Counted from the stretch's first letter, positions 26,910 to 36,115 are shown. The stretch: 38,313 bases of DNA from an uncultured Spartobacteria bacterium (GCA_937890535.1 CALBXK010000313.1:1-38313); one strand, 5' to 3'. Numbers and translations are program-made. Notes: generated by a model not told the origin, from the letters alone.

Positions 26910-27748
26910 GAGGAAGAATTCAAGATGGCCTCTGTCATGCGCAGGGCCTCGTGATGCGGTTGGGGTTCGTGAACCCGAAAGATCCGGGCCCCATGTTCGC
27001 GGCAATAACTGGTTAGCGCCACGGCCGGCCAGAAGCGGTCCGCGATGGCGGGGGAATCGGCCAGCGACGCCAAAAAGGACTTGCGAGAAACTCCAATGAG
27101 GAGGGGACGTTGCAGCGGGGCGAACGCTTCCAGAGACTGGAGCAGGGCCAGATTATGGGCCGGCATTTTGCCGAAACCGATTCCCGGGTCCAAGGCGATG
27201 CGTTCAGCGGACATGCCACATTCTAAGGCAGAAGCCAGCGCCTGTCGAAGAAATTTAGCCACTTCGCCAACGACATCAAGGTAGCGCGGATTGTCCTGCA
27301 TGGTGCGGGGTCGGCCTTGCATGTGCATGAGAACCAAACCCGCGCCGGAGTGGAGAGCCACCTCCGGCATGGCGGAGTCGCCCCGCAGCGCTGTGACGTC
27401 GTTGATGATGTCGGCTCCCGCCAGCACCGCCTCCTTGGCGACAGCGGCCTTACTGGTATCCACAGAGATGAGCACCTCGCTTTGGGCCCGCAAATTGCGA
27501 ATGACGGGAATCACCCGACAAAGTTCTTCGGCTTCGCTGACTGCGGCGGCTCCGGGACGGGTGGATTCTCCACCGACGTCGATGATATCCGCTCCCGATT
27601 TCTCCATGAGCAGAGCGTGGGCCACCGCCTCATCCCCGGACGAGAAACTCCCGCCATCGGAGAACGAGTCCGGGGTGACATTGAGAATCCCCATGATCGC
27701 CCCCCGACGACTCAAATTGAGTTCCCCCCGTTTGTGCTTCCAGACCAT
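26906..27748 (-). CDS. folP: Dihydropteroate synthase
   Basis: GILNVTPDSFSDGGSF, DIIDVGGESTRPGA, INDVTALRGD, LIGVSRKSFL. Confidence 0.95.
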   Translation of the reverse strand: MVWKHKRGELNLSRRGAIMGILNVTPDSFSDGGSFSSGDEAVAHALLMEKSGADIIDVGGESTRPGAAAVSEAEELCRVIPVIRNLRAQSEVLISVDTSKAAVAKEAVLAGADIINDVTALRGDSAMPEVALHSGAGLVLMHMQGRPRTMQDNPRYLDVVGEVAKFLRQALASALECGMSAERIALDPGIGFGKMPAHNLALLQSLEAFAPLQRPLLIGVSRKSFLASLADSPAIADRFWPAVALTSYCREHGARIFRVHEPQPHHEALRMTEAILNSSS

Positions 27749-27833
27749 TGAAGAAAATTAAGAAGGAAGAATTAAGAATTAGGAAGGAAAAGTGATTTCT
27801 TAATTCCTCATTCTTCCTTCTTAATTTTCTTCA
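27749..27833. repeat. 85-bp inverted repeat / hairpin filling the sugE-like to folP spacer
   Basis: Arms TGAAGAAAATTAAGAAGGAAGAAT (27749-) and its exact reverse complement ATTCTTCCTTCTTAATTTTCTTCA (-27833). Confidence 0.9.
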
Positions 27834-28154
27834 GTGTGCCAGCTTGAGGAGGACGATTCCAGAGATGATGAGAAAGATCGCCAGCCAGCGCAGGAGCCCG
27901 GAGGGATCTCCATAGAAAGCGACACCGATGAGAAAGGTGCCGGTCGCACCAATGCCGGTCCACACAGCGTAGGCAGTGCCGATGGGGATTCCCTTTTGGG
28001 CCAGCCAAAGAAACCACCCGCTCAAACCCATGCAGACCACGGCGAGGGCGACACCGGCTAACACTCGTCCCGGGGTTTGGGCGATTTTCAGTCCCACGGG
28101 CCAGCCAATTTCCAATAGGCCAGCCAGACACAGAAAGATCCAGGCACTTTTCAT
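27831..28154 (-). CDS. SMR family multidrug/guanidinium efflux transporter (SugE/EmrE-like)
   Basis: 107 aa, 4 TM; AWIFLCLAGLLEIGWPVGLKIAQTPG, GTAYAVWTGIGATGTFLIGVAFYGDP. Confidence 0.9.
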   Translation of the reverse strand: MKSAWIFLCLAGLLEIGWPVGLKIAQTPGRVLAGVALAVVCMGLSGWFLWLAQKGIPIGTAYAVWTGIGATGTFLIGVAFYGDPSGLLRWLAIFLIISGIVLLKLAH

Positions 28155-29464
28155 TTCGTTTTTTTGGCTTTACTGGGCTTTTTTGGAATTCGGATTGTGG
28201 CCGAACGACCATGGGCATCGAGGCCCTCGATGCTGCTGAAGGTTTTCAAGGTGGGCAGGGAGGCCTTCAGCGAGGGCTCATCGAACATGACCATGCTGGT
28301 GCGGCGCTGGAATTGATCGACGGTGAGTCCGGCAAAGCTCTTCCCGGCTCCCCCGGTGGGAAGCTCGTGGCTGGGTCCGGCGAGAAAATCCCCGGCTGCC
28401 ACCGGCGAGAGGCCGCCCAGGAAGATCGCGCCCGAGGTATGGAGCTGTTGGGCAATTTCGCCGGGACTTTTGGTTGCGATGGAAACGTGTTCCGCTGCGA
28501 ATTGGTTGGCGACGGTCACGGCTGCGGCCAGGTCGGGAACTAAAATCAGCGCGGCGTTGCGTAAGGCTTTGGCCAACTCTCGGGCACGACCGGAGAGAGG
28601 GATTTGTTTTTTCAATTCCGCCGCCACTTCCTTCAGAATCCGGCGAGAATCTGTCACAAGGACGGCGACGCTACCCAGACCATGTTCGCATTGGGCCAGG
28701 AGATCCGCCGCCACCCAGGCTGGCGTTGCGGTGTTGTCGGCGATGACAAGGATCTCGCTGGGTCCGGGGAGCAGATCAATCGCCACTTCACCGAAACACT
28801 GCCGCTTCGCCTCCACGACATAGGCGTTGCCGGGACCAAAAATCTTTTGCACGGGGAGGATCATTTTTGTTCCCAGTGCCAGAGCCGCGATGGCTTGGGC
28901 GCCGCCGGCGCGATAAACCTCGGTGGCCCCGCATTCCACCAAAGCGCCCAACAACGCCGGATGGAGGGAGCCATCGCTGGCAGGGGGAGTGACCACAACA
29001 ATCTGGGGAACTCCTGCCGTAGCGGCCAGCGTACAGGTCATAATGGCGCTGGAGACGAGCGGGGCCGTGCCGCCCGGCACATAAATGCCCACTCGCTGAA
29101 AAGGATCAAAGCGCTCGCCAACGATCGCACCCTGCTTGTTTTTCATGAACCAACTCTTGCGCAGACTCTTCTTGGCAAAGGCGCGCACGTTGGTCCGAGC
29201 GGTGCGGATGGCTTTGTGAGTTTCGTCGGGGAGCTGGCGGCGGGCGGCGGCGAGTTCTGCCGGGGAAACGTACAGTTCAGAGGGATTGAGTTGCGGTCCG
29301 CCGAATTTTTCAGTGTAGCGGAGAAGGGCGACATCGCCTTCCTCCCGTACGGCGGCGAGGATTTCCTCAACGACCGCACGCACCTTGGGGTCGGGGGTGG
29401 ACCGCCGGTTCATTTTCTTCAACCAGCGGTCGTAACTCCGATCTTCGGGATAAATGATCTTCAT
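28151..29464 (-). CDS. hisD: Histidinol dehydrogenase
   Basis: RVGIYVPGGTAPLVSSAIMTCTLAATAGVPQIVVVTPP, AGGAQAIAALALGT, IFGPGNAYVVEAKRQ, GPSEILVIADNTATPAWVAADLLAQCEHG. Start taken at MKIIYPED. Confidence 0.95.
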   Translation of the reverse strand: MKIIYPEDRSYDRWLKKMNRRSTPDPKVRAVVEEILAAVREEGDVALLRYTEKFGGPQLNPSELYVSPAELAAARRQLPDETHKAIRTARTNVRAFAKKSLRKSWFMKNKQGAIVGERFDPFQRVGIYVPGGTAPLVSSAIMTCTLAATAGVPQIVVVTPPASDGSLHPALLGALVECGATEVYRAGGAQAIAALALGTKMILPVQKIFGPGNAYVVEAKRQCFGEVAIDLLPGPSEILVIADNTATPAWVAADLLAQCEHGLGSVAVLVTDSRRILKEVAAELKKQIPLSGRARELAKALRNAALILVPDLAAAVTVANQFAAEHVSIATKSPGEIAQQLHTSGAIFLGGLSPVAAGDFLAGPSHELPTGGAGKSFAGLTVDQFQRRTSMVMFDEPSLKASLPTLKTFSSIEGLDAHGRSATIRIPKKPSKAKKTK

Positions 29465-29536
29465 GGGCGGAGGAAAAAGCAAAAGCTCAAAAGCGAAAAG
29501 CAGGAAGTTGTGGGTTGGGAACCCTAAAAGAAAAAC

Positions 29537-29932
29537 TTACCAAATAACGGAAAGTAAACCGGAAGCGGCGATCTGACGATCCTTGCTTAGGAGGGGAATG
29601 TTCCGGCTGAGCGCGGTGGCCACGATGGCGCGATCGAAGGGATCGGCTTGCTCCAAATTGAGTTCCATCGCCGAAGCGGCTTCCAGCGCTCCAAGTGGTA
29701 GTACGACGTAATCCGTCTCGACGCGTTGCAAAAATGTCTCCACCGAAAGGTCCAATTGCAGTCGGCCCTTGCTCACCAGCATGGCGATTTCGAAGAGCGT
29801 AAAATCCGATATTCCCAAGCTGAGGGGCATGGCATGGCTGATGACAGCGCGGGCCTGGGCTCCCAAAAATTTGGCATCGTCATAGGCCCAGATAACCGCA
29901 TGGGTGTCGAGCAGGTGGGTTATCGCATCCAT
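29537..29932 (-). CDS. vapC: PIN-domain toxin, VapC-like
   Basis: HLLDTHAVIWAYDD, SDFTLFEIAMLVSKGRL, ADPFDRAIVATALSRNIPLLSKDRQI. Confidence 0.88.
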   Translation of the reverse strand: MDAITHLLDTHAVIWAYDDAKFLGAQARAVISHAMPLSLGISDFTLFEIAMLVSKGRLQLDLSVETFLQRVETDYVVLPLGALEAASAMELNLEQADPFDRAIVATALSRNIPLLSKDRQIAASGLLSVIW

Positions 29933-30144
29933 TCGGCATCGTCGGAGCTGGGAGCCGCCAAATTCACTCCAGGCTGGACATGCACCTGCCCCTTCAGCGC
30001 ACCCAAGATAGTGGAGCCTGGGGGAGTCTCTGCGGTCAAAACGAGATTGCCCTCGCGCGTCGCAATCACCACGCGCTCCCCCCGAAAGGCAGCCCGACGA
30101 ATCTTGGGGAATTCCCGCAAAAGCATACTGACGTTAGTTTGCAT
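29920..30144 (-). CDS. Cognate small antitoxin (Phd/prevent-host-death-like)
   Basis: 74-aa ORF directly upstream of and overlapping the PIN toxin; MQTNVSMLLREFPKIRRAAFRGERVVIATREGNLVLTAET. Confidence 0.7.
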   Translation of the reverse strand: MQTNVSMLLREFPKIRRAAFRGERVVIATREGNLVLTAETPPGSTILGALKGQVHVQPGVNLAAPSSDDAEWMR

Positions 30145-30307
30145 GTCTGATAATTTGTCAAATAAGCGAGGTTTGTCAATAAATTGAAGAAGCTTCTGAT
30201 TGAACTGAGTTCATACTTGAGGGGTTCCTAGTTCTCGGTCGGAGAGTGCGCACAGCGTACGAGAAGCGAAGAATATGGAACCAAGAGCCCCCGCTCCCTG
30301 CCACGGA

Positions 30308-31048
30308 TTACTCATCACGCGTCACTTCCTGTCCCGCGAGTTTTACCGAGGGTTGCATGATCTCGGGGGCGAGTTCCGCCACGAAGGATTCGAGCATCTT
30401 CATGGTCTCCGCCTCGGATTTCCCTTGGGGTGTAAAGCCTTCCAGGACCGGGGCACTGACGACGATATAGGCCCAGCGGTGGTTGATATTGTGAACGACC
30501 CGGTCCCAGTTGGCGTGGACCAGCCGCATCCAATGGAAGGGCGTCGTCATGTCCTTCCCGACGAACCAATAAAGAAAAATGGAATTGAGTTGCTTGTGTT
30601 CGCCGGCCCGGACTTCCACCGGGCGGGCGATGGAGAGCTTCATCACATCAAGTGTCTTCCCGTTGTCGAGGGTGATCGGTACGGCCTGGCCGGACTTCAG
30701 ATTCCAACCCTGGGCGGGAAGGCAAATCTCCGGGCGATGGATACTGCGTTTTTCGCCGCCCGCGAGGACGATCTGGCCGGAGATATGGTCACCCCCAAAA
30801 TCGACATAATCTTTTTTTGCGAACTCCGTATCGCCGGGCAGAAGGTGCAGCTCGGACTCTGAGACGGGTTGTTCCTTTCCGGTGAAGCCGTCCACCAATT
30901 CGGGAAGGTTCATGACGACCCCCATTTCGGTGCCGGCTTGGATATCGGGGGTGGAGCGGCAGAGGGAATAGATGACCCCGGCCAGCACGAGGACAACGGC
31001 GGCACGGGCCAACAGGCCCCGGGCACGAAACGGTTCAATATTCGTCAT
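30308..31048 (-). CDS. Exosortase-associated EpsI-like protein
   Basis: 246-aa ORF with N-terminal TM; GGEKRSIHRPEICLPAQGWNLKSGQAVPI, LNSIFLYWFVGKDMTTPFHWMRL. Adjacent to the exosortase gene. Confidence 0.83.
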   Translation of the reverse strand: MTNIEPFRARGLLARAAVVLVLAGVIYSLCRSTPDIQAGTEMGVVMNLPELVDGFTGKEQPVSESELHLLPGDTEFAKKDYVDFGGDHISGQIVLAGGEKRSIHRPEICLPAQGWNLKSGQAVPITLDNGKTLDVMKLSIARPVEVRAGEHKQLNSIFLYWFVGKDMTTPFHWMRLVHANWDRVVHNINHRWAYIVVSAPVLEGFTPQGKSEAETMKMLESFVAELAPEIMQPSVKLAGQEVTRDE

Positions 31049-32087
31049 AAGAATGCGTTGGTTTGTCGGCTACGGAGCGGGACGGCGGATGGAGGGGTTT
31101 CGATTCAAAGAAAGTCCTAAAATTTGTGGAAACGCGGGACCAATCGGCGTTGAGGAGTTTTCCAATCCCAATGAGGCCGGCCAGGGCGACGATGAAAACG
31201 AGGTAGCCGGCCAGCATGTGAAAGAAGCTTGGATCGTCAAGGGAGCCGATGGCGGTTTCGGATCCCATGGCGATTGTTCCGATGGTGAGCATGAGAATGC
31301 GGGCGAGGTTGCCCAGCACGGCCAGCGGGATCGCGCAGAAGAAGAGGGAGACCTTCCGCCAGACGCCCGGTTGGGTGAAGTAGCCATAGAGGGCGGAAAC
31401 CATCATGAGGGCGAATAGCGACCGAATGCCGCTGCAGGGATCGGCCACATCGACGGAAAAGCGGGCGCCGGTTTTGAGTCCGGAGAGTTCATCGGGGGCG
31501 GAGAGGATGGCGGTGCCGACCTTGACCGCTCCCACCCCGAGAAAATTGAGGACACCGACGCTGGCTTGCGACATGATCATGCGAAGCGGAAAGGCGAGAA
31601 TGTTGTCCAGGAATGGCACCGGGTAGAGAAAGACCAAAAAGGCCCAGGCAAAAAACAGATGTCGGGTCCATTTCCATCCACAGAGCCAGAGCAGAACCCC
31701 CCCGGTGAGGATTTGAAAACTAGCGTAGCCAAGATAGACATTGTCGGCGCGGAATCCGAGCCAATACACGAAAAGCCCAAAGACGGTGATCCCAAGCCCG
31801 GTCCAGGCGGTCTGGAGATCCGCAATGTGGAGTTTACGTCGTTTAAAATAGACCATCGCCGCAGCCGCGAAGGGAACGAGATAGCAATGCTGCCAGTCCC
31901 CATTGTCCCCCGACCATAAGGTATTGGCAAAGTGCAGGATGGTGACGAGACCCGCTCCGTAGCCCGAGGCGTAGGGAGCCAGCCCATAGAGCAGGGCGAG
32001 GGCCAGCAAAGAAACCACCAAGGCTCCCAGCGCAACCATACGTTGCCGGGGATCGGTGGGAGGATGGGGGATTTCTGAAGTGATCAC
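31035..32087 (-). CDS. Exosortase (Xrt family)
   Basis: Multi-TM protein with catalytic-Cys motif VADPCSGIRSLFALMM, Arg motif NLARILMLTIG, and His motif FFHMLAGYLVFIVAL. Confidence 0.88.
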   Translation of the reverse strand: MITSEIPHPPTDPRQRMVALGALVVSLLALALLYGLAPYASGYGAGLVTILHFANTLWSGDNGDWQHCYLVPFAAAAMVYFKRRKLHIADLQTAWTGLGITVFGLFVYWLGFRADNVYLGYASFQILTGGVLLWLCGWKWTRHLFFAWAFLVFLYPVPFLDNILAFPLRMIMSQASVGVLNFLGVGAVKVGTAILSAPDELSGLKTGARFSVDVADPCSGIRSLFALMMVSALYGYFTQPGVWRKVSLFFCAIPLAVLGNLARILMLTIGTIAMGSETAIGSLDDPSFFHMLAGYLVFIVALAGLIGIGKLLNADWSRVSTNFRTFFESKPLHPPSRSVADKPTHSYDEY

Positions 32088-32256
32088 GGTTAAAAAAATT
32101 ATTGGAAATGCGGAATCTAAACAGGCCAGGCGACCAAGCCGTCACCCGCGCCCGATCTTTCGCTCACTCGGGAGGTGAATGCAAACCACAACGCCGAACC
32201 CGCGGCAATCCCCGATCACATTTTTAATCTATTCCAAAGGCCGGGCATTCTCAAAT

Positions 32257-33312
32257 TTAAAGATTTCCTTCAGCCAGGGTGCTGGTCAAACGGCTTTCCA
32301 CGAGATCGACGGTGACAGATTCAAGACAAACGATGCTAGGCATGACGCAACGATCGATACAGGGGCGGAAGCGGCAGATGTCGGTGGCGATGACGCGGCT
32401 GGCATTTCCATAGGGGGCAAACCAGGCCGGGGCGCCGGATCCAAAGATCGTCACAACCCGTTTGCCCAAGGCGGCAGCGAGGTGGGAGGGCAGGGAATCA
32501 TTGCAGAGTACGGTATGGCTGGCCTGGAACAAGGCAAGGAGCGGGCCCAAGTCCGGGGTGGTAACGACCAATTGGTGATCCCCGCAGGATCGAAGAGCTT
32601 CCTCGCCGGGGGGCTGGACGATCACCGTGGCGACAGGAGCTCCGGAGGCCAGGCGTTCGAGGAGGGCTTGAAAATAAGGCCAGCGTTTGGTGGGGAGACG
32701 GCCGCCGGGATGAATGAGAAGGACGGGTCCATCGCCTTGGGAGCGAAGAAACGCTTCCACGCCTCCAGGAAGGCTTGGGGAGCGTGAAGAGATCCAAGGC
32801 AGGTCAAAATTGGGGACGAAGCCGAGTGCGGCAGCCAGTTGGGTCCAGGATTCGAGATGACTTTGAGAAGGCGAGCGTCGCTGCAACGGATCCGTGAGCA
32901 AGGGGCCGCCGCTCAGCAGGTGGGCCGTGGCGGAGAGGAATTGTCCAGCCCGCAGCCGCCGATTGCGCCAGGGGAGGTCCGGGGCATAATAGTTCTCGCG
33001 GGTCATGGGAAATCCCACCCGGCGTCCGGCCCCGGAAAGACGCATAAGTCCCTGCGCCCGGGAGTCGGCCCAGACACAGGCGGTGGCGTCTTCGGTGCTG
33101 AGTCCCAACTTGCGTGCCATGGTCGCCCGGGTGCCCCAGGATTCGGAAATCTCTTGAATCCCAATCCCCCGGGTGATCTCACGCAGCAGCGCTGCTACTG
33201 GTGGGCGGCAGACCACGCTCGTTTCATACAGGGAGGAAGCCGCTCGTAGGAAAGGAAGTGCCATGACGGCATCCCCGAGGTGGTGCAATTCAAAGACGAC
33301 CAGACGCGTCAT
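32257..33312 (-). CDS. Glycosyltransferase family 9 (heptosyltransferase-like)
   Basis: MTRLVVFELHHLGDAVMALPFLRAAS, LIHPGGRLPTKRWPYFQALLERL, CNDSLPSHLAAALGKRVVTIFGSGAPAWFAPYG. Start taken at the internal ATG, overlapping the upstream stop. Confidence 0.87.
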   Translation of the reverse strand: MTRLVVFELHHLGDAVMALPFLRAASSLYETSVVCRPPVAALLREITRGIGIQEISESWGTRATMARKLGLSTEDATACVWADSRAQGLMRLSGAGRRVGFPMTRENYYAPDLPWRNRRLRAGQFLSATAHLLSGGPLLTDPLQRRSPSQSHLESWTQLAAALGFVPNFDLPWISSRSPSLPGGVEAFLRSQGDGPVLLIHPGGRLPTKRWPYFQALLERLASGAPVATVIVQPPGEEALRSCGDHQLVVTTPDLGPLLALFQASHTVLCNDSLPSHLAAALGKRVVTIFGSGAPAWFAPYGNASRVIATDICRFRPCIDRCVMPSIVCLESVTVDLVESRLTSTLAEGNL

Positions 33313-34082
33313 CAACGGGACCTCCGGTGGCGACCGAGTTGGGAAAACAGCGCCCGTTTCATTCCGTAATAAGTCTGCCCACCACAGCGCATCCAGAGGG
33401 CCTCCAGTCGGGGCCGCAGAAAAATCCCATAGCGGGCCTGCATGGTGGCGGCCTCCTGCCAGGCGGTGGTGAGGGCGCGGGAGGTCTTGGCCCCGCCGTG
33501 CAGCCGACAGGTCGCCAGCGGCACGGCGAGATGGTGCCAGCGGGTGTAGGGACCGATCCGCAGCCAATATTCGTGGTCCATGCAAAATTGGAGCCGGGGA
33601 TCGAACTCACCAAAATGCTCATAAACCGACCGTCTCCAGAAGACGGCAGGCTGAAGGAGGAAGTTTCCCCGGCGGAGCCGGTCGGAAGTGAATTTTCCAG
33701 CGGATTTTCGGCGTTTCCATCCCGATTCCCCTTCCAGAAACCAGGCATCCCCGAAGACGACCTGGCGGGAGCTGTCGGCCAGAAAGGCGTCGGCTACGAG
33801 GCGGAGCGCATCGGTCTCGAGGAAATCATCAGCGCAGAGATATCCGAGGATATCTCCCGTGCTGCGGCGCAGTCCCTTGTTAATCGCGTCGGTTTGGCCG
33901 GTGTCCGGTTCGCTGATCCAAGTGGCGGAATTCTGCCGCCGAAGAATATCTACGGTGTCGTCCGTGCTTCCGCCGTCGATGACAATGTGCTCGACGTTGC
34001 CTCCGGCATTTCGAACCGAGGCAAGATTTTCTTCCAGCCACGGGCCTTGGTTCAGCGAGGGAGTGATGATGGAGAAGAGCAT
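33312..34082 (-). CDS. Glycosyltransferase family 2
   Basis: MLFSIITPSLNQGPWLEENLASVRNAGGNVEHIVIDGGSTDDTVDILR..., GYLCADDFLETDAL. Confidence 0.93.
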   Translation of the reverse strand: MLFSIITPSLNQGPWLEENLASVRNAGGNVEHIVIDGGSTDDTVDILRRQNSATWISEPDTGQTDAINKGLRRSTGDILGYLCADDFLETDALRLVADAFLADSSRQVVFGDAWFLEGESGWKRRKSAGKFTSDRLRRGNFLLQPAVFWRRSVYEHFGEFDPRLQFCMDHEYWLRIGPYTRWHHLAVPLATCRLHGGAKTSRALTTAWQEAATMQARYGIFLRPRLEALWMRCGGQTYYGMKRALFSQLGRHRRSR

Positions 34083-34094
34083 GGGAAGAAGAGA

Positions 34095-34216
34095 GAGTTG
34101 AAATCTGAAACTTGAGATCTGAAAAAGAAATGGAAAATAATTTTCCGTGCTTGCACGGCACTCCTGGGCGATTGCGCCCGCCTTCAGGTTTCCGGTTTCA
34201 GCTCTTCAGCTTTTTC
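34095..34216. repeat. Composite intergenic repeat element B (same architecture as element A, opposite core orientation)
   Basis: GTTGAAATCTGAAACTTGAGATCTGAAAAAG ... hairpin CCGTGCTTGCACGG (34145-34158) ... CGGCACTC (34156-34163) ... GGGCGATTGCGCCC (34166-34179) ... CTTCAGGTTTCCGGTTTCAGCTCTTCAGCTTTTTC. On the reverse strand: GGGCGCAATCGCCC-AG-GAGTGCCG, as in element A. Confidence 0.7.
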
Positions 34217-36115
34217 TTGAATCTTTCGAACTTTGAGTTCTGCAAAGAGCGATTCATAGCGATCGACGACGAGGTCCCAGTTGAAATGCGTTTGGGCCCG
34301 CTCGAGGGCGAGGCGGCGAAGTTCTTCACAGCGTTCGGGATTGTCCGCCAGATCCGTGAGTTTCTTCGCCAGGGATTCCACCGGATCCGCCGGGTCGAAG
34401 GGCTCAGCAGCATCGCCCACCACCTCTCTCGTTGCCGGACAGTCCATATAGAGGATCGCCGACCCCATGCCGAGCTGATCAAGGAGGACAAGGCGGGTGG
34501 CCTCGATATCCGCCGGCATGACGAAGAAAAGGGCGTTTCGGCTCAACTCAACGTAGGCATTGTCGTAGCGGGCCCCGGTGAAGATGACCCGATCGTCAGC
34601 CAGAGATTGGAGACGGCGGTAATGGGCCTGTTCGTAGTCGGCCGCTCCGCAGATGACAAGTTTCAGCGGGCCACGATATTTGGCGAAGGCCAGCAAGAGC
34701 GTGTCGGCCTGATTTTCGGGGGTGAGACGGGACACAAACAAAATATACTCCCGGGGTTTCAATCCCCAGTGCTCGAGCTCCTCGTGGCCCAAGGTGCCAA
34801 CCCGAATGTTTGCTCCATAGCTCAAATAGAGCGGTCGGGTTTGATAGTCCTGTTCGTAGCGGGCGACGATTTCCTGGTTGTCGGCGATGATGCGGTCGGC
34901 CATCCGGGTGGCCCAACGCTCGCTCAGGTGCAACCAAAACCTACCGAAGGTACTCCATTTTGACCGGCGGAAATCTGCCCCGTCCACATTGATGATCACC
35001 GTCTTGCCGCAAAGGCGCAGAAATCCACCGATGAGGGCGTTGCCCACTCCGCAGAGATAGATCAGGTCGTAATTTTTCCCCAGCGCGTGCAGGGCGGAAA
35101 GCGCGGTGTGGCTGATGGTGTCGAGGTTCTTGGTGGGGATGGTGGGCAGAGTGTGAATCCGCATTCCCTTGTAGAGTTTTGTATGGGGATCGAAGCGGGG
35201 ATAACGGTTGTAAACCGACACGTCATAGCCGCGGCCAACCAACCTCTGACCGAGTTGCTCGACCACGGTCTCGAATCCGGAATAACGCGCCGGAATTCCC
35301 CGGGAGCCGAGGAACGCAATACGGGGCCGGTGCGCTGAAAGACGTGTCGGGGTTCCCAATAATCCATCCCGCAGTAGATAGTAGAGGAAAAGCGAATTGA
35401 ATTTGAGGTAACGGGCTCCAAGTCGCCGTGGTTCCTGGCTCAGCCGATAGAGCCAGGTGAGACCCCGATTTTGCATCCAGGGCGGCGCGTACGGTCGGGC
35501 CCCCGCCAGGAGTTCAAAAGCGTCACCGACAGCGAAGAAGACTCCGCGGGTGTGGCGCTGAAGATTTTTCATAATCCACCGTTCCTGCCGCTCGCCCCCG
35601 AGAGCCACCCAAATAAAATCAGCGGAGCTCTTGTGAATCATTTCCGCGAAGGTCTCCTCATCCTCTTCCGTCCAGGCGCGGAATGGGGGAGAATGGGTTC
35701 CCGCAATTTTGATGTCCGGTTGAATTTCCTCTGCGGCCGCGACCATGCGCTCGAGGCATTCTGGGGTTCCGCCAAAAAAGAAATGTTTCCAGGGTTCGGG
35801 CGTATGGGTCAGGACATGACGCATCAGGTACGGCCCGTAGACCCGGTCTGGGAGTTTTGCCCCCTGAGCATTGAGCCGCCAAATCAAGGGATAGCCGTCC
35901 GGAACGACCAGGTCGAAATCCGCCATGACGCCATGGAAACCCGCATCGGCCCGGGCCAGCGCAATCAGATGGGTGTTGCAGGCAGAAACCGCGCCCGGAA
36001 TTCCGCTCTTCGCCATGCCGAGGCAGGCTTCCAACGCAGTCTCGTAGTTGACCGAATGAATATTGGTCCCCAGAACCGGGAAGACCGGAATCGAGGGCTC
36101 GGTTTCTGCGGTCAT
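34184..36115 (-). CDS. Fusion: N-terminal WecG/TagA/CpsF family glycosyltransferase plus C-terminal GT4 (DUF1972/rhamnosyltransferase-like) domain
   Basis: N-term: VPDGYPLIWRLNAQGAKLPDRVYGPYLM, FFFGGTPECLERM, ADFIWVALGGERQERWI. C-term: RPRIAFLGSRGIPARYSGFETVVEQLGQRLV, EYILFVSRLTPENQADTLL. Confidence 0.9.
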   Translation of the reverse strand: MTAETEPSIPVFPVLGTNIHSVNYETALEACLGMAKSGIPGAVSACNTHLIALARADAGFHGVMADFDLVVPDGYPLIWRLNAQGAKLPDRVYGPYLMRHVLTHTPEPWKHFFFGGTPECLERMVAAAEEIQPDIKIAGTHSPPFRAWTEEDEETFAEMIHKSSADFIWVALGGERQERWIMKNLQRHTRGVFFAVGDAFELLAGARPYAPPWMQNRGLTWLYRLSQEPRRLGARYLKFNSLFLYYLLRDGLLGTPTRLSAHRPRIAFLGSRGIPARYSGFETVVEQLGQRLVGRGYDVSVYNRYPRFDPHTKLYKGMRIHTLPTIPTKNLDTISHTALSALHALGKNYDLIYLCGVGNALIGGFLRLCGKTVIINVDGADFRRSKWSTFGRFWLHLSERWATRMADRIIADNQEIVARYEQDYQTRPLYLSYGANIRVGTLGHEELEHWGLKPREYILFVSRLTPENQADTLLLAFAKYRGPLKLVICGAADYEQAHYRRLQSLADDRVIFTGARYDNAYVELSRNALFFVMPADIEATRLVLLDQLGMGSAILYMDCPATREVVGDAAEPFDPADPVESLAKKLTDLADNPERCEELRRLALERAQTHFNWDLVVDRYESLFAELKVRKIQEKAEELKPET

